From Haematobia irritans (taxonomy: Eukaryota; Arthropoda; Insecta; Diptera; Muscidae): a DNA stretch of 64,000 bases. Below the pieces are notes generated by a model. That model worked only from the letters and a program-made list of their open reading frames with translations. It had not been told where the DNA came from and ran no database searches. The stretch is taken from contig NC_134398.1 in the NCBI RefSeq assembly GCF_050003625.1, positions 63,682,891 to 63,746,890 on the forward strand, read 5' to 3'. This document shows, piece by piece, positions 1 through 10,597 of the stretch. Position 1 is the stretch's first letter. The number at the start of each line of letters is the position of its first letter. The translations under genes and the position numbers were made by a program.

Positions 1-231
1 GACGCCTTTAGACTATTTTTTGTGGGGCTACGTCAAGTCTAAAGTCTACAGAAATAAGCCAGCAACTATTCCAGCTTTGGAAGACAACATTTCCGAAGAA
101 ATTCGGGCTATTCCGGCCGAAATGCTCGAAAAAGTTGCCCAAAATTGGACTTTCCGAATGGACCACCTAAGACGCAGCCGCGGTCAACATTTAAATGAAA
201 TTATCTTCAAAAAGTAAATGTCATGGATACT
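1..231 (+). mobile_element. rosa-type (DD41D) mariner, 3' fragment, copy a
   Basis: The sequence matches the 3' part of the rosa-type copies at 26905-27839, 40053-40977 and 51476-52409 almost base for base, up to the ATGTCATGGA that follows the stop codon. It then leaves the family, so the 3' UTR and inverted repeat are missing. The 5' side is cut by the window edge. Confidence 0.9.
2..217 (+). pseudogene. C-terminal part of rosa-type DD41D transposase
   Basis: An open frame of about 71 codons starts at the window edge and reads TPLDYFLWGYVK near its beginning, ending IIFKK before TAA. By comparison with the longer copies, the D of PLDY is the third catalytic aspartate of the DDE/D triad. 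The two upstream aspartates lie outside the window. It is a fragment and cannot encode an active transposase as seen here. The same C-terminus occurs in three other copies in this window. Confidence 0.88.
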
Positions 232-430
232 GCCGAAACATTATTATATTTGTTTTATGTGAACATATAATATGTTTGGAAGCATTTTGAGCCCACAAAT
301 ATTATATGCGTGGAAGAATTTTCACCATAGAGGATTGTGCTCATCCACGAAATTTTTTAGTTTTTGGCACCTTTTTCCGTAATACAAATAATGTTGAGGG
401 AATTATTCAATTTTATAATTTTTTAAATTT

Positions 431-502
431 TACCTTTCTCCTGGACGGCGAACCGAGGACCATACAGTTTGTAAGCCAACACACTATCCACTGGGCTACG
501 TA
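431..502 (-). other. tRNA-like module (degenerate)
   Basis: Read on the minus strand, the segment has an A-box-like TAGCCCAGTGGATAG and a B-box-like GGTTCGCCGTCC at tRNA-like spacing. The related copy at 28079-28152 is better preserved (TAGCTCAGTGG and GGTTCGATTC). I could not draw a clean acceptor stem, so this is a tRNA-derived sequence inside a repeat, not a functional tRNA call. Confidence 0.5.
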
Positions 503-620
503 GCTGTTATGGTCATCAATAGGCAATTATCGTTGTAAGTTATATTTATATAGCATAGTTTGCAGCGCCCACGAGCCCATGCAAACAAAACATTATTTAA
601 CAGAAACATACATTTGTTGA

Positions 621-690
621 CGACGTGGAGCAGTGGTTAGCATGTCTGCCTTGCATGCAAAGGGTCGTGGGTTCAATCCCTGCTCCGACC
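621..690 (+). other. tRNA-like module
   Basis: TGGAGCAGTGGTTAGC resembles an A box, GGTTCAATCCC a B box, and TTGCATG lies where an anticodon loop would be. The ends pair imperfectly. The same module recurs at 28271-28340 in element Y2, so it belongs to a repeat family. It resembles the head of the SINE family but lacks the SINE body. Confidence 0.55.
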
Positions 691-714
691 GAACCAATTT
701 TTTTTTAATTTACA

Positions 715-2080
715 CATTTTTATACCCACCACCATAGGATGGGGGGTATATTAACTTTGTCATTCCGTTTGTAACACATCGAAATATTGCTCTAAGACCC
801 CATAAAGTATATATATTCTGGGTCGTGGTGAAATTCTGAGTCGATCTGAGCATGTCCGTCCGTCCGTCCGTCCGTCTGTTGAAATCGGTCCATAATTATA
901 TATAGCCCCCATATAAACCGATCCCCCGATTTGGCTTGCGAGGCCTCTAAGAGAAGCAAATTTCATCCGATCCGGCTGAAATTTGGTACATGGTGTTAGT
1001 ATATGGTCTCTAACAACCATGCAAAAATTGGTCGACATCGGTCCATAATTATATATAGCCCCCATATAAACCGATCCCCCGATTTGGCTTGCGAGGCCGC
1101 TAAGAGAAGCAAATTTCATCCGATCTGGCTGAAATTTGGTACATGGTGTTAGTATATGGTCTCTAACAACCATGCAAAAATTGGTCGACATCGGTCCATA
1201 ATTATATATAGCCCCCATATAAACCGATCCCCCGATTTGGCTTGCGAGGCCGCTAAGAGAAGCAAATTTCATCCGATCTGGCTGAAATTTTGTACGTGAT
1301 GTTAGTATATGGTCTATAACAACCATGCAAAAATTGGTCCACATCGGTTCATAATTATATATAGCCCCCATATAAACCGATCACCAGATTTGAACTCCGG
1401 AACCTCTTGGAAGACCAAAATTCATCTGATTCAGTTAAAATTTGGTATGTGGTGTTAATATACGGCCTCAAATTCCCATGCAAAAATTGGTCAATATCGG
1501 TCCATAATTATATATAGGCCCCATATAAACCGATCCCCAGATTTGACCTCCAGAGCCCTTTGGAAGAGCAAAATTCTTGCCATTCGGTTGAAATTTGGTA
1601 CGTGATGTTAGTATATGGTATCCAACAACCATGCAGGAATTGGTTCCTATCAGTCCATAATTATATATAGCTCCCATATAAACCGATCCGCAGATTTGAC
1701 CTCCGGTGCCTTTTGGAGAAGCAAAATTCATCCGATCTGGTTGAAATTTGGTACATGCCAAAAGTGGTCCATATCAGTCCATAATCGTACATAGCCCCAT
1801 ATAAACCGATCCCGAGATTTGGTTTTGGAACCTCTTGGAGGAGCAAATTTCATCCGAGTACATTGTGCTAGTATATCGCCGTTAACAACCATGCCTAACT
1901 AGGTCCATATCGGTCTATAGTTATATATAGCCCTTAGATAAATAGATTCCCAATCACACAAAAATTGGTCCATATCAAGTTCATAATTGTATATAGCCCC
2001 CATATAAGCGACCCCCATATTTCAATTCTGGCTCTCTACGTACAAAATGTCCATATCGATTCGTAATTATTTGTAGACTT
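715..2080 (-). repeat. M-family tandem-repeat element (DINE/Helitron-like), copy M-A
   Basis: On the minus strand a tandem array with a 153-bp period (unit starts at 887, 1040 and 1193) is followed by a conserved core with a GTCC microsatellite and a terminal hairpin ending in a GGGTATAAA-type motif (here TATACCC near 721). The units decay after about 1500. Microsatellite plus core plus central tandem repeats recalls the mini-me/DINE-1 group of fly elements, some of which carry central repeats of about 150 bp. That affiliation is inferred. The long open translations across the array are repeat artefacts unless shown otherwise. Confidence 0.75.
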
Positions 2081-3215
2081 AACTATACATAACTTTTTTG
2101 TCTAATATATACCATGTATGGACTAAATCACAGTCTTTCATAGAAGTTTTTTTTATCGCAAAAATAACAATTTTTGTAACAAAAAACTGTTTTTGGCATG
2201 AAAGTTTGAAATTTTGGAAGGAATTCAAAAACTCTAACAAAAGAACGTGGACTCGAGTATAAACACATATAAATAATTTTATAATATGCGGATAAATTTA
2301 TTTAGGCGTGAACAGTTTTTACTAGCATTTAACACCATTTTAAATGAATTTAAAACTTATCGTGTTGTGTACTTAATTTCACTTTTACTTTTAAGGCCGG
2401 TTTAAGTTGGCATTATCGCTCTAAAATGACAAGGTTTTGCCTTTTACGTTTCTTTAATAATTAATTAATTGTTGCTTTGGATCATTCCCCACCAAGTTAT
2501 ACTATAATTTCCCAAAAAAGTTATAACGTTATTCTGTTTTTAGAGATTCGAGTTTTGCCGCTAAATTAAAAATTATTTTAGCTGCAAAACTCGAACTTAA
2601 TGCCCGCTTTTATTTTTGAAGGTGTCCGTCAACTCCTCTTGGACTACGTATTAATAAAGAGGAACTAAACTTTGTTTTTATACATTTTACTGTTTAATTT
2701 TTCACTGTTTCCTCCTTTTATCATTTTACTATCCCAACTCTAAAAAGAGTATAGTGCCCTTTCGTTATTTTTATGAAGATCCCTTTGTAATTTTTGTATA
2801 TTTTCCACTGTTTATTTTTTAATTTCCTTTGCCTGAATATTTTGACTTACTTGTCGCACGTTCCGATTTCTTTTAACGAACCAAGAAAAAAATTGTGGCC
2901 ATAATGCCAAAATTATAAACAAAACACATACATAAAATGCTGCTCTCAAGGCGAAAACACGTGCTGTTTTTTTTCAAATGTCAATTCCCTTTACTCCGAA
3001 TATTCATTCTAATATTCAAATTAAATAATATTTAGACTTATCATATCAAATTTTTGGCCTTATCATAAAACAGTTTTCCGAAACAACAGTTACACAGAAA
3101 TTGCTCTCTTTTGATTCTCTCGCTGTGTTGATCTCTCTCTGTCGCTCTCTGAATAAAATACCACAGAATATATATGTTTACACTTAGTGCTAATTTTAGG
3201 AACATTACAAGTTTG
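2081..3215. other. AT-rich intergenic sequence, no gene recognised
   Basis: No coding potential was recognised. Bases 2148-2260 resemble 28520-28630, the right part of element Y2, so part of this is old repeat. A hairpin lies at 2547-2595. Confidence 0.5.
2547..2595. repeat. Inverted repeat (hairpin)
   Basis: Arms of 19 bases at 2547-2565 and 2577-2595 (TTCGAGTTTTGC... against its complement) pair with one mismatch around an 11-base AT loop. It may be the core of a foldback or MITE repeat, or a structured RNA. Nothing around it identifies a function. Confidence 0.6.
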
Positions 3216-3221
3216 CACTTA

Positions 3222-3571
3222 GGTTAGGTTAGGTTAGGTTAGGTGGCAGCCCGATGTATCAGGCTCACTTAGACTATTCAGTCCATTGTGATACCACATT
3301 GGTGAACTTCTCTCTTATCACTGAGTGCTGCCCGATTCCATGTTAAGCTCAATGACAAGGGACCTCCTTTTTATAGCCGAGTCCGAACGGCGTTCCACAT
3401 TCCAGTGAAACCACTTAGAGAAGCTTTGAAACCCTCAGAAATGTCACCAGCATTACTGAGGTGGGATAATCCACCGCTGCAAAACTTTTTGGTGTTCTGT
3501 CATAGCAGGAATCGAACCCACGACCTTGTGTATGCAAGGCGGGCATGGTAACCATTGCACCACGGTGGCTC
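3222..3571 (-). mobile_element. tRNA-headed SINE with CCTAA tail, full length, copy S1
   Basis: On the minus strand it begins with a tRNA-like head (A-box-like TGGTGCAATGGTTACC, B box GGTTCGATTCC). A conserved body follows (AATGCTGGTGACATTTCTGA, then GGCTATAAAAAGGAGG), and it ends in CCTAA repeats, seen on the plus strand as TTAGG repeats at 3219-3244. CACTTA flanks both ends (3216-3221 and 3572-3577), a plausible target-site duplication. Its last ~75 bases match the 3' end of the LOA-like LINE at 57751-62120. Confidence 0.88.
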
Positions 3572-3577
3572 CACTTA

Positions 3578-4197
3578 AATATATTGTGTTTAAAAATTGT
3601 ACACGAAACACATTTTGTTTATGAAAAACATATGAAAAACATTTTATAACAGTATATTTTATAGCATTGTTGATATGAAGGAAAACAACACTACCTTTCA
3701 TGCATCTATACTGCATGAATTGGTTGCAATAACGTAAACGAATGACCATAAACTAGTTTGATTACTCGTTTACGATATTGCCACCGATACATGCAGATTG
3801 GATGGACTGTCTACTTTATTGTATACAAAAAGCGCAACTAACCTCTTACTGATGAAGTATTTTTTGCTGGGAAGTGTTTAGAAAGAGAGGCCTATGTTAG
3901 AGAGTATGCTGCAAGTAAAATAATGGAAGTAACCAATTGGCGCCTTAAAAATATACCCAAAAAAATTTCATTAAAAATTTTTTACTACCAGTGTATGCAC
4001 TGAGGTGAAACATAATATGTTTAAACAATACAAACAATATTTTGTTTGGACCAATCCTTAAAATATATATGTTTGAAGCAAAATGTGTTTGGGGTATATG
4101 TTACAGAAGCGATTTTTTTGAGGGTGTATAAAATTAATATTAGGGTACAGATATCAATTATCGAAATTGCATTCACTTCTTGCGTTGTATTAACATA
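3578..4197. repeat. AT-rich sequence with V-family repeat V1
   Basis: Bases about 3870-4135 match the two pieces that flank the Tc1-type element at 49847-51132, and so show that site without the insertion. The rest is unassigned. Confidence 0.55.
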
Positions 4198-4417
4198 CAC
4201 TGGTAGAAAAAGTTTCGTTATATTAATGAAATGTGTCATTAAAATTGAGCCAATGAAACAAATTCATTGATATAACGAAATTTTTCGTTATTATAACGAA
4301 ATTTCTGTTAGTCAACGAAACGTTTCGTACTATCAACGAATATTTTCAATATATGAATGAAAATGTTTCGTTGAAAAATTTTCGTTTGCTCAATTTTAAT
4401 GAAATTTTCTTTGTGTG
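4198..4417. mobile_element. MITE with CAC...GTG ends and TA duplication
   Basis: The ends are CACTGGTAGAAAAAGTTTC and GAAATTTTCTTTGTGTG, imperfect inverted repeats flanked by TA (4196-4197 and 4418-4419). The interior holds several inverted AACGAAA/TTTCGTT motifs. It is 220 bp and non-coding. Confidence 0.65.
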
Positions 4418-4419
4418 TA

Positions 4420-5004
4420 GGTATTCATGAACACGAAAAAAATGGAGCTCGTGTTTTGTAAGTTTTTTTTGAACTTGACTTTAGTTCATCAATTTCCAGA
4501 AATTTATGAAAATCTCGTAAGTTGCCATGCAAGTTATGAAACTTCTACTTAAAGTAGGGTGCTCTCAAATAATTAACAATTACAAACTGTTTGGTGCACC
4601 CTCAAAAAATCGGTTCGGTAGCATATACTCCCAAAAAAACTTTGGGAGTATATGTTTGGGCACTTCCTAAAAATTTATATTTTTGATTTCTTCCAATATA
4701 TAATATGCTTGAAAGCATATTGGTCTAAACAAAATATTATGTTTGAGTAATCCAAGTTCCAAAAAAAAATTAATAATTTTAACAATTATATATTGACGTA
4801 ATTTTAGGCAGGCCAAATCGTATGCATCCTCCACTAATAATAGCGTAGAAAGTTCGACTAAATACTATCACCCACAATCGAATTAATTACGCTGTGGAAA
4901 CACTAGCCGGTGGCAAAGTATCTTAGAACTTCCTAACATTATCCTCTAAATTGTAAGTTATCCCATATAATGCCTTGTTAGACAAAAAGGCAGATATTTA
5001 TATA
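4420..5004. repeat. AT-rich sequence with old M-family head
   Basis: Bases about 4810-4995 parallel the M-element head at 41930-42060 (CACAATCGAATTA, then a GGCAAAGTATCTTA-type block). The remainder is AT-rich and unassigned. Confidence 0.5.
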
Positions 5005-5647
5005 CACTGAAAATATATTGTCGTGAGACCAAAGATTTCATGTTCTTAAAATACGAACGAGCTTATTGTTTATTATAGAAAACGCATTTCTCTGATATAA
5101 AATATTTTTTCCTTGTCCAAAAGACGATAACCTTTCCTATAAAGTAGTTTTTTCCTTATAATTAAGGGATTCAACTTAAAAATTGATATCTTAAAATGAT
5201 CGAAAATTTTGTTTGACTAAGGTCAACTTGTCTTTAATAATTGTGAAAATTTCTTCAAAATAATGAAATTGTCTTTAAATTTGTTGTTTTTTGCATCTTG
5301 AAAACAAAGCAAAAAGCGTTTTAAAATAGCAGATGTTTTTCAACACTTTATTTTAAAGACGATTTTTACTTGAAAAGTAGCATAATTTCTACTTGAAGTC
5401 GAGTCTGGATTTTAAAATTTAAGTTGTAGTTAACACGTTTTTAAAGGACGTTAACTGCACATGAAGAAAAAAAAAAACATAAAAAAACTAATAAATTCAA
5501 ATTTGCCATCTAGAATCAAGTACGCAAAATTTAAAATTAATTTTAAAAGACAATTCTATCTTAAAAGCATCGTTACTTCAACTCTCAGCTTCTTTGGCTC
5601 GGAATCAATACCAAAATCTTTGGAACAGGGCTTGCTTCTTTTCAATG
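5005..5647. mobile_element. W-family MITE, copy W1
   Basis: It begins CACTGAAAAT, ends TTTTCAATG, and is flanked by TA at 5003-5004 and 5648-5649. It shares internal blocks (GGCTCGGAATCAATAC, AAAATCTTTGGA) with 14390-14797 and 31050-31705. M-family sequence lies on both sides, so it probably inserted into an M element. Confidence 0.7.
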
Positions 5648-5649
5648 TA

Positions 5650-5950
5650 AGCCAATTCAGTTCTTCATCGGGTTATATGGAGAAGCATATAAATAATTTT
5701 GAAACGAATGGTAATAAGAGAGACGAATTTGAACCGGATTGGTAAAATCTGGAGATCGGTATATATGCGGTCTATGTATAATTACGGACCGATATGGACC
5801 AATTTTTTTGGTTAGAGTCCATAGAGTATGACCACATAGGGAGTCGGTTTATATGGGGGCTATACCTAAAAGTGGTCCGATCCACTTGGGCCATCCACTA
5901 CACCGACCTACATCTATAACAACTATTTGTACCAAATTTACATTGTCATA
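5650..5950. repeat. M-family fragment
   Basis: Recognisable M-type phrases (ATGGACCAATTTTT, TATATGGGGGCTATACC, CCGACCTACATC) are present but rearranged and degenerate. No gene was seen. Confidence 0.6.
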
Positions 5951-6046
5951 AGTGTAAGGAGATGTGTCATCGATCGGAACAAGTGGTTATCAGAAGAATC
6001 AATGTCTGGATAACAACTGAGTGTTTTCGAACAACGTATAAAATGT

Positions 6047-6964
6047 ATGTGTCCGACCGTTATTATGTTACAAGATCACTTTCAACATAATCAAAGACCG
6101 GAAGCCGCTGAGTCGACAAAGAGAGTTGCCGGTAGTTTCAAGCGAAACCCTAACCTCTCTCTCCGAGATGCCGCAAATAAGCTGGGTGTATCGTCTACAA
6201 CCGTGCATCGAGCCAAAAAACGAGCCGGACTATCGACTTACAAGAAGGTAGTGACTCCAAATCGCGATGATAAACAAAATACGACGGTCAAAGCGCAATC
6301 CAGGAGGCTGTACATGACAATGCTGACGAAGCTTGACTGCGTGGTAATGGACGACGAAACCTACGTCAAAGCCCACTACAAGCAGCTTCCGGGACAGGAG
6401 TTTTATACGGCAAAAGAAAGGGGAAAGGTAGCAGATATTTTCAAGCACATAAAACTGTCAAAGTTCGCAAAGAAATATCTGGTTTGGCAAGCCATCTGTA
6501 CCTGTGGCTTGCAAAACAGCATTTTCATAGCTTCCGGGACTGTCAACCAAGAAATTTACGTGAAAGAGTGTTTGAATAAACGTCTGCTTCCTTTCCTGAA
6601 GAAACACGGTTGTTCCGTACTGTTTTGGCCGGATTTGGCATCTTGCCATTACGGTAAAAACGCCATGGAGTGGTACGCCGCCAACAACGTGCAGGTGGTT
6701 CCCAAGGACAAGAACCCTCCCAACACGCCAGAGCTCCACCCAATTGAGGAATACTGGGCTATTGTCAAGCGGAACCTAAAGAAGACCAAAAAAACTGCTA
6801 AGGACGAGCAGCAGTTCAAGGCAAACTGGCTTTCTGCGGCGAAGAAGGTGGACAAGGTGGCTGTACAAAATCTGATGGCAGGTGTCAAGCGTGAGGTCCG
6901 GCAATTCGGATTTGGAAAAGCGAAAGCCTTACTGAATATTTTTCCAGAATTTTATACTAATTGA
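6047..6964 (+). CDS. DD37E (ITmD37E-type) transposase
   Basis: The 305-residue frame is uninterrupted. A helix-turn-helix-like segment lies around residues 37-62 (SLRDAANKLGVSSTTVHRAK). The catalytic triad is D102 or D103 in VVMDDETYV, D196 in LFWPDLASC and E234 in LHPIEEYWA. There are exactly 37 residues between the last two acidic residues, which defines the DD37E branch of the IS630-Tc1-mariner superfamily, best known from mosquitoes. The enzyme would cut and paste its own element at TA sites in the nucleus. The ATG at 6047 is the first in frame; I cannot tell whether a longer N-terminus existed. I found no matching inverted repeat upstream, so the element may be truncated even though the gene looks whole. 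Confidence 0.87.
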   Translation: MCPTVIMLQDHFQHNQRPEAAESTKRVAGSFKRNPNLSLRDAANKLGVSSTTVHRAKKRAGLSTYKKVVTPNRDDKQNTTVKAQSRRLYMTMLTKLDCVVMDDETYVKAHYKQLPGQEFYTAKERGKVADIFKHIKLSKFAKKYLVWQAICTCGLQNSIFIASGTVNQEIYVKECLNKRLLPFLKKHGCSVLFWPDLASCHYGKNAMEWYAANNVQVVPKDKNPPNTPELHPIEEYWAIVKRNLKKTKKTAKDEQQFKANWLSAAKKVDKVAVQNLMAGVKREVRQFGFGKAKALLNIFPEFYTN

Positions 6965-7364
6965 ACTTGAAAAAGAAATTTAATTTAATTTTTTAAATAA
7001 ACGATTTCACCGATTTACACGCGTTTTCCCTTGCCCAAATTTTGACCGTATCACCCTTTATTCCTTCGCAAGCTTCTCCCAACTGCTGTTTTGTGTGCCC
7101 GAAACATGACATATGTAGAGTACTATGTTCAGCATTATCAAAGTTTGTAAAATAATGGGTTACCATTCACAAAAAATATTGATTACCAGTGTCCGGAAAT
7201 TTCTTCGTAATTTCAAAGAAAATTTTTCGTGCTTATTATAAAGAGTTTTTAAGGCAGAATGATATTAGAATATATCATAGACATTTGGTATTCATATTCG
7301 CAAAAACTTCTTCGTAAAATCTATAAAAATTTCGTTAAATTAATGAATAATATACACGCAGACA
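6965..7364. other. 3' flank of DD37E element and AT-rich sequence
   Basis: An AAATAAA motif (6994-7000), a possible polyadenylation signal, follows the stop. Sequence near 7030-7065 may be the element's 3' terminus, but no upstream mate was found. Bases about 7190-7360 weakly resemble the MITE at 4198-4417. Confidence 0.4.
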
Positions 7365-7546
7365 AGGAATATGATCACCTCGTAGAGCAAATTTTTATTT
7401 TTGGATGGGGAACATGAAACATTTTTGCCGCGCTAATGTTGTTTTCTCACCAAACATAAAATGGTTGTCATAATGTCCGGGGAAATAACGTGGTTGCGAC
7501 AAACATGTTATATGCTCACCATCCAAATATAACATTTTGCTCTGGA
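7365..7546. mobile_element. X-like MITE end
   Basis: It starts CACGCAGACAAGGAATATGAT, resembling the terminus of the X elements (CACGCAGATAAGAAACATAA on the minus strand at 56632), and has similar ATGGT-rich interior phrasing. Only one end can be recognised. Confidence 0.4.
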
Positions 7547-7661
7547 CACAAAAAAATATTTTCTGATTCAGTCATGAAATTAATTGATTTGAAATGTTTT
7601 CAATCACGAAAATAGCATCAATCACACTTTTAATTGGACATTAAAAAAATACTAGATTAAA

Positions 7662-8329
7662 CAAGTCTATACGGCCGTAAGTTCGACCAGGCCGAATCTT
7701 ACAATCGAAATACTTGGGTTGTGGTAAAACTTACCGATGACAAGGTATCTTAAAACTTCTTAACAACGTCGTATAAATTGGATGTTAGTCCATACGGAGT
7801 ATATATTAGGCAAAAAAAGGCAGATTATATAATTGAGTTCTTGAGTTCGGTTTATATGGGGGCTGTATATAACTATGGACCGATACGTACCACTTTTGGC
7901 ATGGTTGTTAGCGACCATATACTAACACAACGTACAAATTTCAGCCGAATCGGAAATTTGCTTGAAATTTGCTACTCCAAAAATTTTTTCTTCCAAGAGG
8001 CTCCCGAGGTCAAATCTGATCGAATCGGTTTATATGGAGGCTATATATAATTATGGACCAATATGGACCAATTTTTGCGAAATTGTTAGATACCAAATAC
8101 CAATATATCTTACAAAATTTTAACAGAATCGGATGACAATTTTAACAGAATCGGAAGTTAGCGTAATTTCCACAGACGGACGGACAACCGGACAGACGGA
8201 CGGACATAGCTAGATCGACTTAACATTTCACCACGACTCAGAATATATATACTAGACCAATGTTTCGATGTGTTGCAAACTGAATGACAAAGTTAATATA
8301 CCCCCCATCATATGGTGGAGGGTATAAAA
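7662..8329 (+). repeat. M-family element, copy M-B
   Basis: It begins CAAGTCTATACGGCCGTAAG (compare CAAGTATATACGGCCGTAAG at 41886), carries one or two 153-bp-type units and a GACGGACGG microsatellite, and ends in the hairpin ...CATATGGTGGAGGGTATAAA. It lies inside the T1 MITE. Confidence 0.78.
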
Positions 8330-9823
8330 ATTAATTGATTACATTACCAAATTTCAATTATTTTTTTAATTGCTTCAATTAAAAATTTAATTCAATTTCC
8401 AATTACTTTCTTAACTGACTTTGAGTTTTTAGTTTGGTTAAAAAGTTGATTGTTTGAAATAAATTTTTAGTTAAAAGTTGAAAAATTTCCCATCACTTTA
8501 TTTTAATTGACTTAGTCTTCCGAGTGTGATTAAAAAGTATAGAATAGAAACATTAAGTTAATTAAGCCAATGATTGAAGATTTGAAAATTTTTAATTAAA
8601 AAATTAATTCATACAATTAATTAATTTTTAATTAAAAAATTTCAATCATTGACTTAATTAATCTATTTTGATTAAAAAGTTAATTGTATCAATTAATTTA
8701 TTAATTGATACAATTTCCAAATTCAATTAAATTGACAGACGGACGGACATAGCTAGATCGACTTAACATTTCACCACGACTCAGAATATATATATACTAG
8801 ACCAATGTTTCGATGTGTTGCAAACTGAATGACAAAGTTAATATACCCCCCATCATATGGTGGAGGGTATAAAAATTAATTGATTACATTACCAAATTTC
8901 AATTATTTTTTTAATTGCTTCAATTAAAAATTTAATTCAATTTCCAATTACTTTCTTAACTGACTTTGAGTTTTTAGTTTGGTTAAAAAGTTGATTGTTT
9001 GAAATAAATTTTTAGTTAAAAGTTGAAAAATTTCCCATCACTTTATTTTAATTGACTTAGTCTTCCGAGTGTGATTAAAAAGTATAGAATAGAAACATTA
9101 AGTTAATTAAGCCAATGATTGAAGATTTGAAAATTTTTAATTAAAAAATTAATTCATACAATTAATTAATTTTTAATTAAAAAATTTCAATCATTGACTT
9201 AATTAATCTATTTTGATTAAAAAGTTAATTGTATCAATTAATTTATTAATTGATACAATTTCCAAATTCAATTAAATTGACAGACGGACGGACATAGCTA
9301 GATCGACTTAACATTTCACCACGACTCAGAATATATATATACTAGACCAATGTTTCGATGTGTTGCAAACTGAATGACAAAGTTAATATACCCCCCATCA
9401 TATGGTGGAGGGTATAAAAATTAATTGATTACATTACCAAATTTCAATTATTTTTTTAATTGCTTCAATTAAAAATTTAATTCAATTTCCAATTACTTTC
9501 TTAACTGACTTTGAGTTTTTAGTTTGGTTAAAAAGTTGATTGTTTGAAATAAATTTTTAGTTAAAAGTTGAAAAATTTCCCATCACTTTATTTTAATTGA
9601 CTTAGTCTTCCGAGTGTGATTAAAAAGTATAGAATAGAAACATTAAGTTAATTAAGCCAATGATTGAAGATTTGAAAATTTTTAATTAAAAAATTAATTC
9701 ATACAATTAATTAATTTTTAATTAAAAAATTTCAATCATTGACTTAATTAATCTATTTTGATTAAAAAGTTAATTGTATCAATTAATTTATTAATTGATA
9801 CAATTTCCAAATTCAATTAAATT
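8191..9823 (+). repeat. Near-perfect tandem triplication, 543/545-bp units
   Basis: Units begin at 8191, 8734 and 9279, each with GACAGACGGACGGACATAGC. By eye the only difference is one extra TA in the second and third units. Each unit joins the 3' core of M-B to about 400 bp of T1. The junctions fall at the GACG-rich microsatellite. Confidence 0.93.
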
Positions 9824-10027
9824 GGAAATATTTTGGTGATATTTTTTTCTGTGTAGGAAGTAATCATATCCCTTCCCATGGTGTACAAAAAGAAATCTTT
9901 CGGTTTGAGAAAGTTTTTTTTAAGTACCAAGTCAACGATTTCTGAGGGTTTCAAAGCTTCTCTAAGTGGTTTCAATGCAATGTGGATTGGATTTTCATTG
10001 AGCTTAACATAGCATCGGGCAGCACTC

Positions 10028-10562
10028 CACAGAAAAAAATATCACCAAAATATTTCCAATTAAAAAGTTAATTGAAGTTGAAAATTTTTTCAATTAATAC
10101 ATTAATTGATACAATTAACTTTTTAATCATAATAGAAACATTAAGTTAATTAAGTCAATGATTGAAATTTTTAAAATGTTTAATTAAAAAATTAGTTGAT
10201 ACAATTAACTTTTTAATCAAATTCGGAAGACTAATTCAGTTAAAAAAAGTGCTGATTTTTTTTTTACTTTTTTAATTAAAAATGTATTTCAAACAATCAT
10301 TTGTTAATCCAAATAAAAACTCTAAGCCAATCTAACTAATTGCGTTTTGCAATCAACATCAATTAAATTTTTAATTGAATCAATTAAAAAATTAATTGAA
10401 TTTTGCTGAAAAAATCAATTAATTTTTTAATCAAGAATTTTTTCTATGCCCAATTAAAACTGTGATTGATACTATCATTTTCGTGATTGAAGACATTTCA
10501 ATTAAAAAATTAATTGGATCAATTAATTTGGTGATTGAATCAGAGAAAAAATTTTTTGTGTG
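10028..10562. mobile_element. T-family MITE, copy T2
   Basis: Its ends are CACAGAAAAAAATATCACC and ATTTTTTGTGTG. TC is duplicated on both sides (10026-10027 and 10563-10564), and removing the element restores the SINE's GCACTCAGTGATAAG. It is 535 bp, AT-rich and non-coding. The 2-bp duplication and CAC terminus match elements E, W and Q in this window. Confidence 0.87.
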
Positions 10563-10597
10563 TCAGTGATAAGAGAGAAGTTCACTACTGTGGTATC

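Larger units (their letters stand above)
232..714. mobile_element. Y-family element with two opposed tRNA-like modules, copy Y1
   Basis: From about 337 this stretch parallels 27960-28350 (copy Y2), including both tRNA-like modules and the sequence between them. The first ~100 bases are AT-rich and unassigned. No transposase was found, so it is read as a truncated non-autonomous element. Its left side has been lost next to the rosa fragment. Confidence 0.6.
7547..9853. mobile_element. T-family AT-rich MITE, copy T1, enlarged by insertion and triplication
   Basis: One end is CACAAAAAAATATTTTCTGA and the other GGTGATATTTTTTTCTGTG. These are the same ends as T2 (10028-10562) in opposite orientation. 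The body is built of AATTAAAAAGTTAATTG-type palindromic motifs. It was entered by an M element (7662-8329), and part was then triplicated (8191-9823), which explains its size compared with the 535-bp T2. Confidence 0.75.

Noticed and set aside
621..690. Functional tRNA gene
   Set aside because: A and B boxes are present but the acceptor stem is poor and the module recurs within a repeat family at 28271-28340.
760..1371. 203-residue frame with repeated YMGAIYNYGP blocks as a repeat protein gene
   Set aside because: It is the 153-bp M repeat, whose length is a multiple of three; kept only as a low-priority test in the findings.
3219..3244. Telomere remnant (TTAGG repeats)
   Set aside because: The array is the tail of a SINE with a target duplication; the same tail is seen on other SINE and LINE copies.
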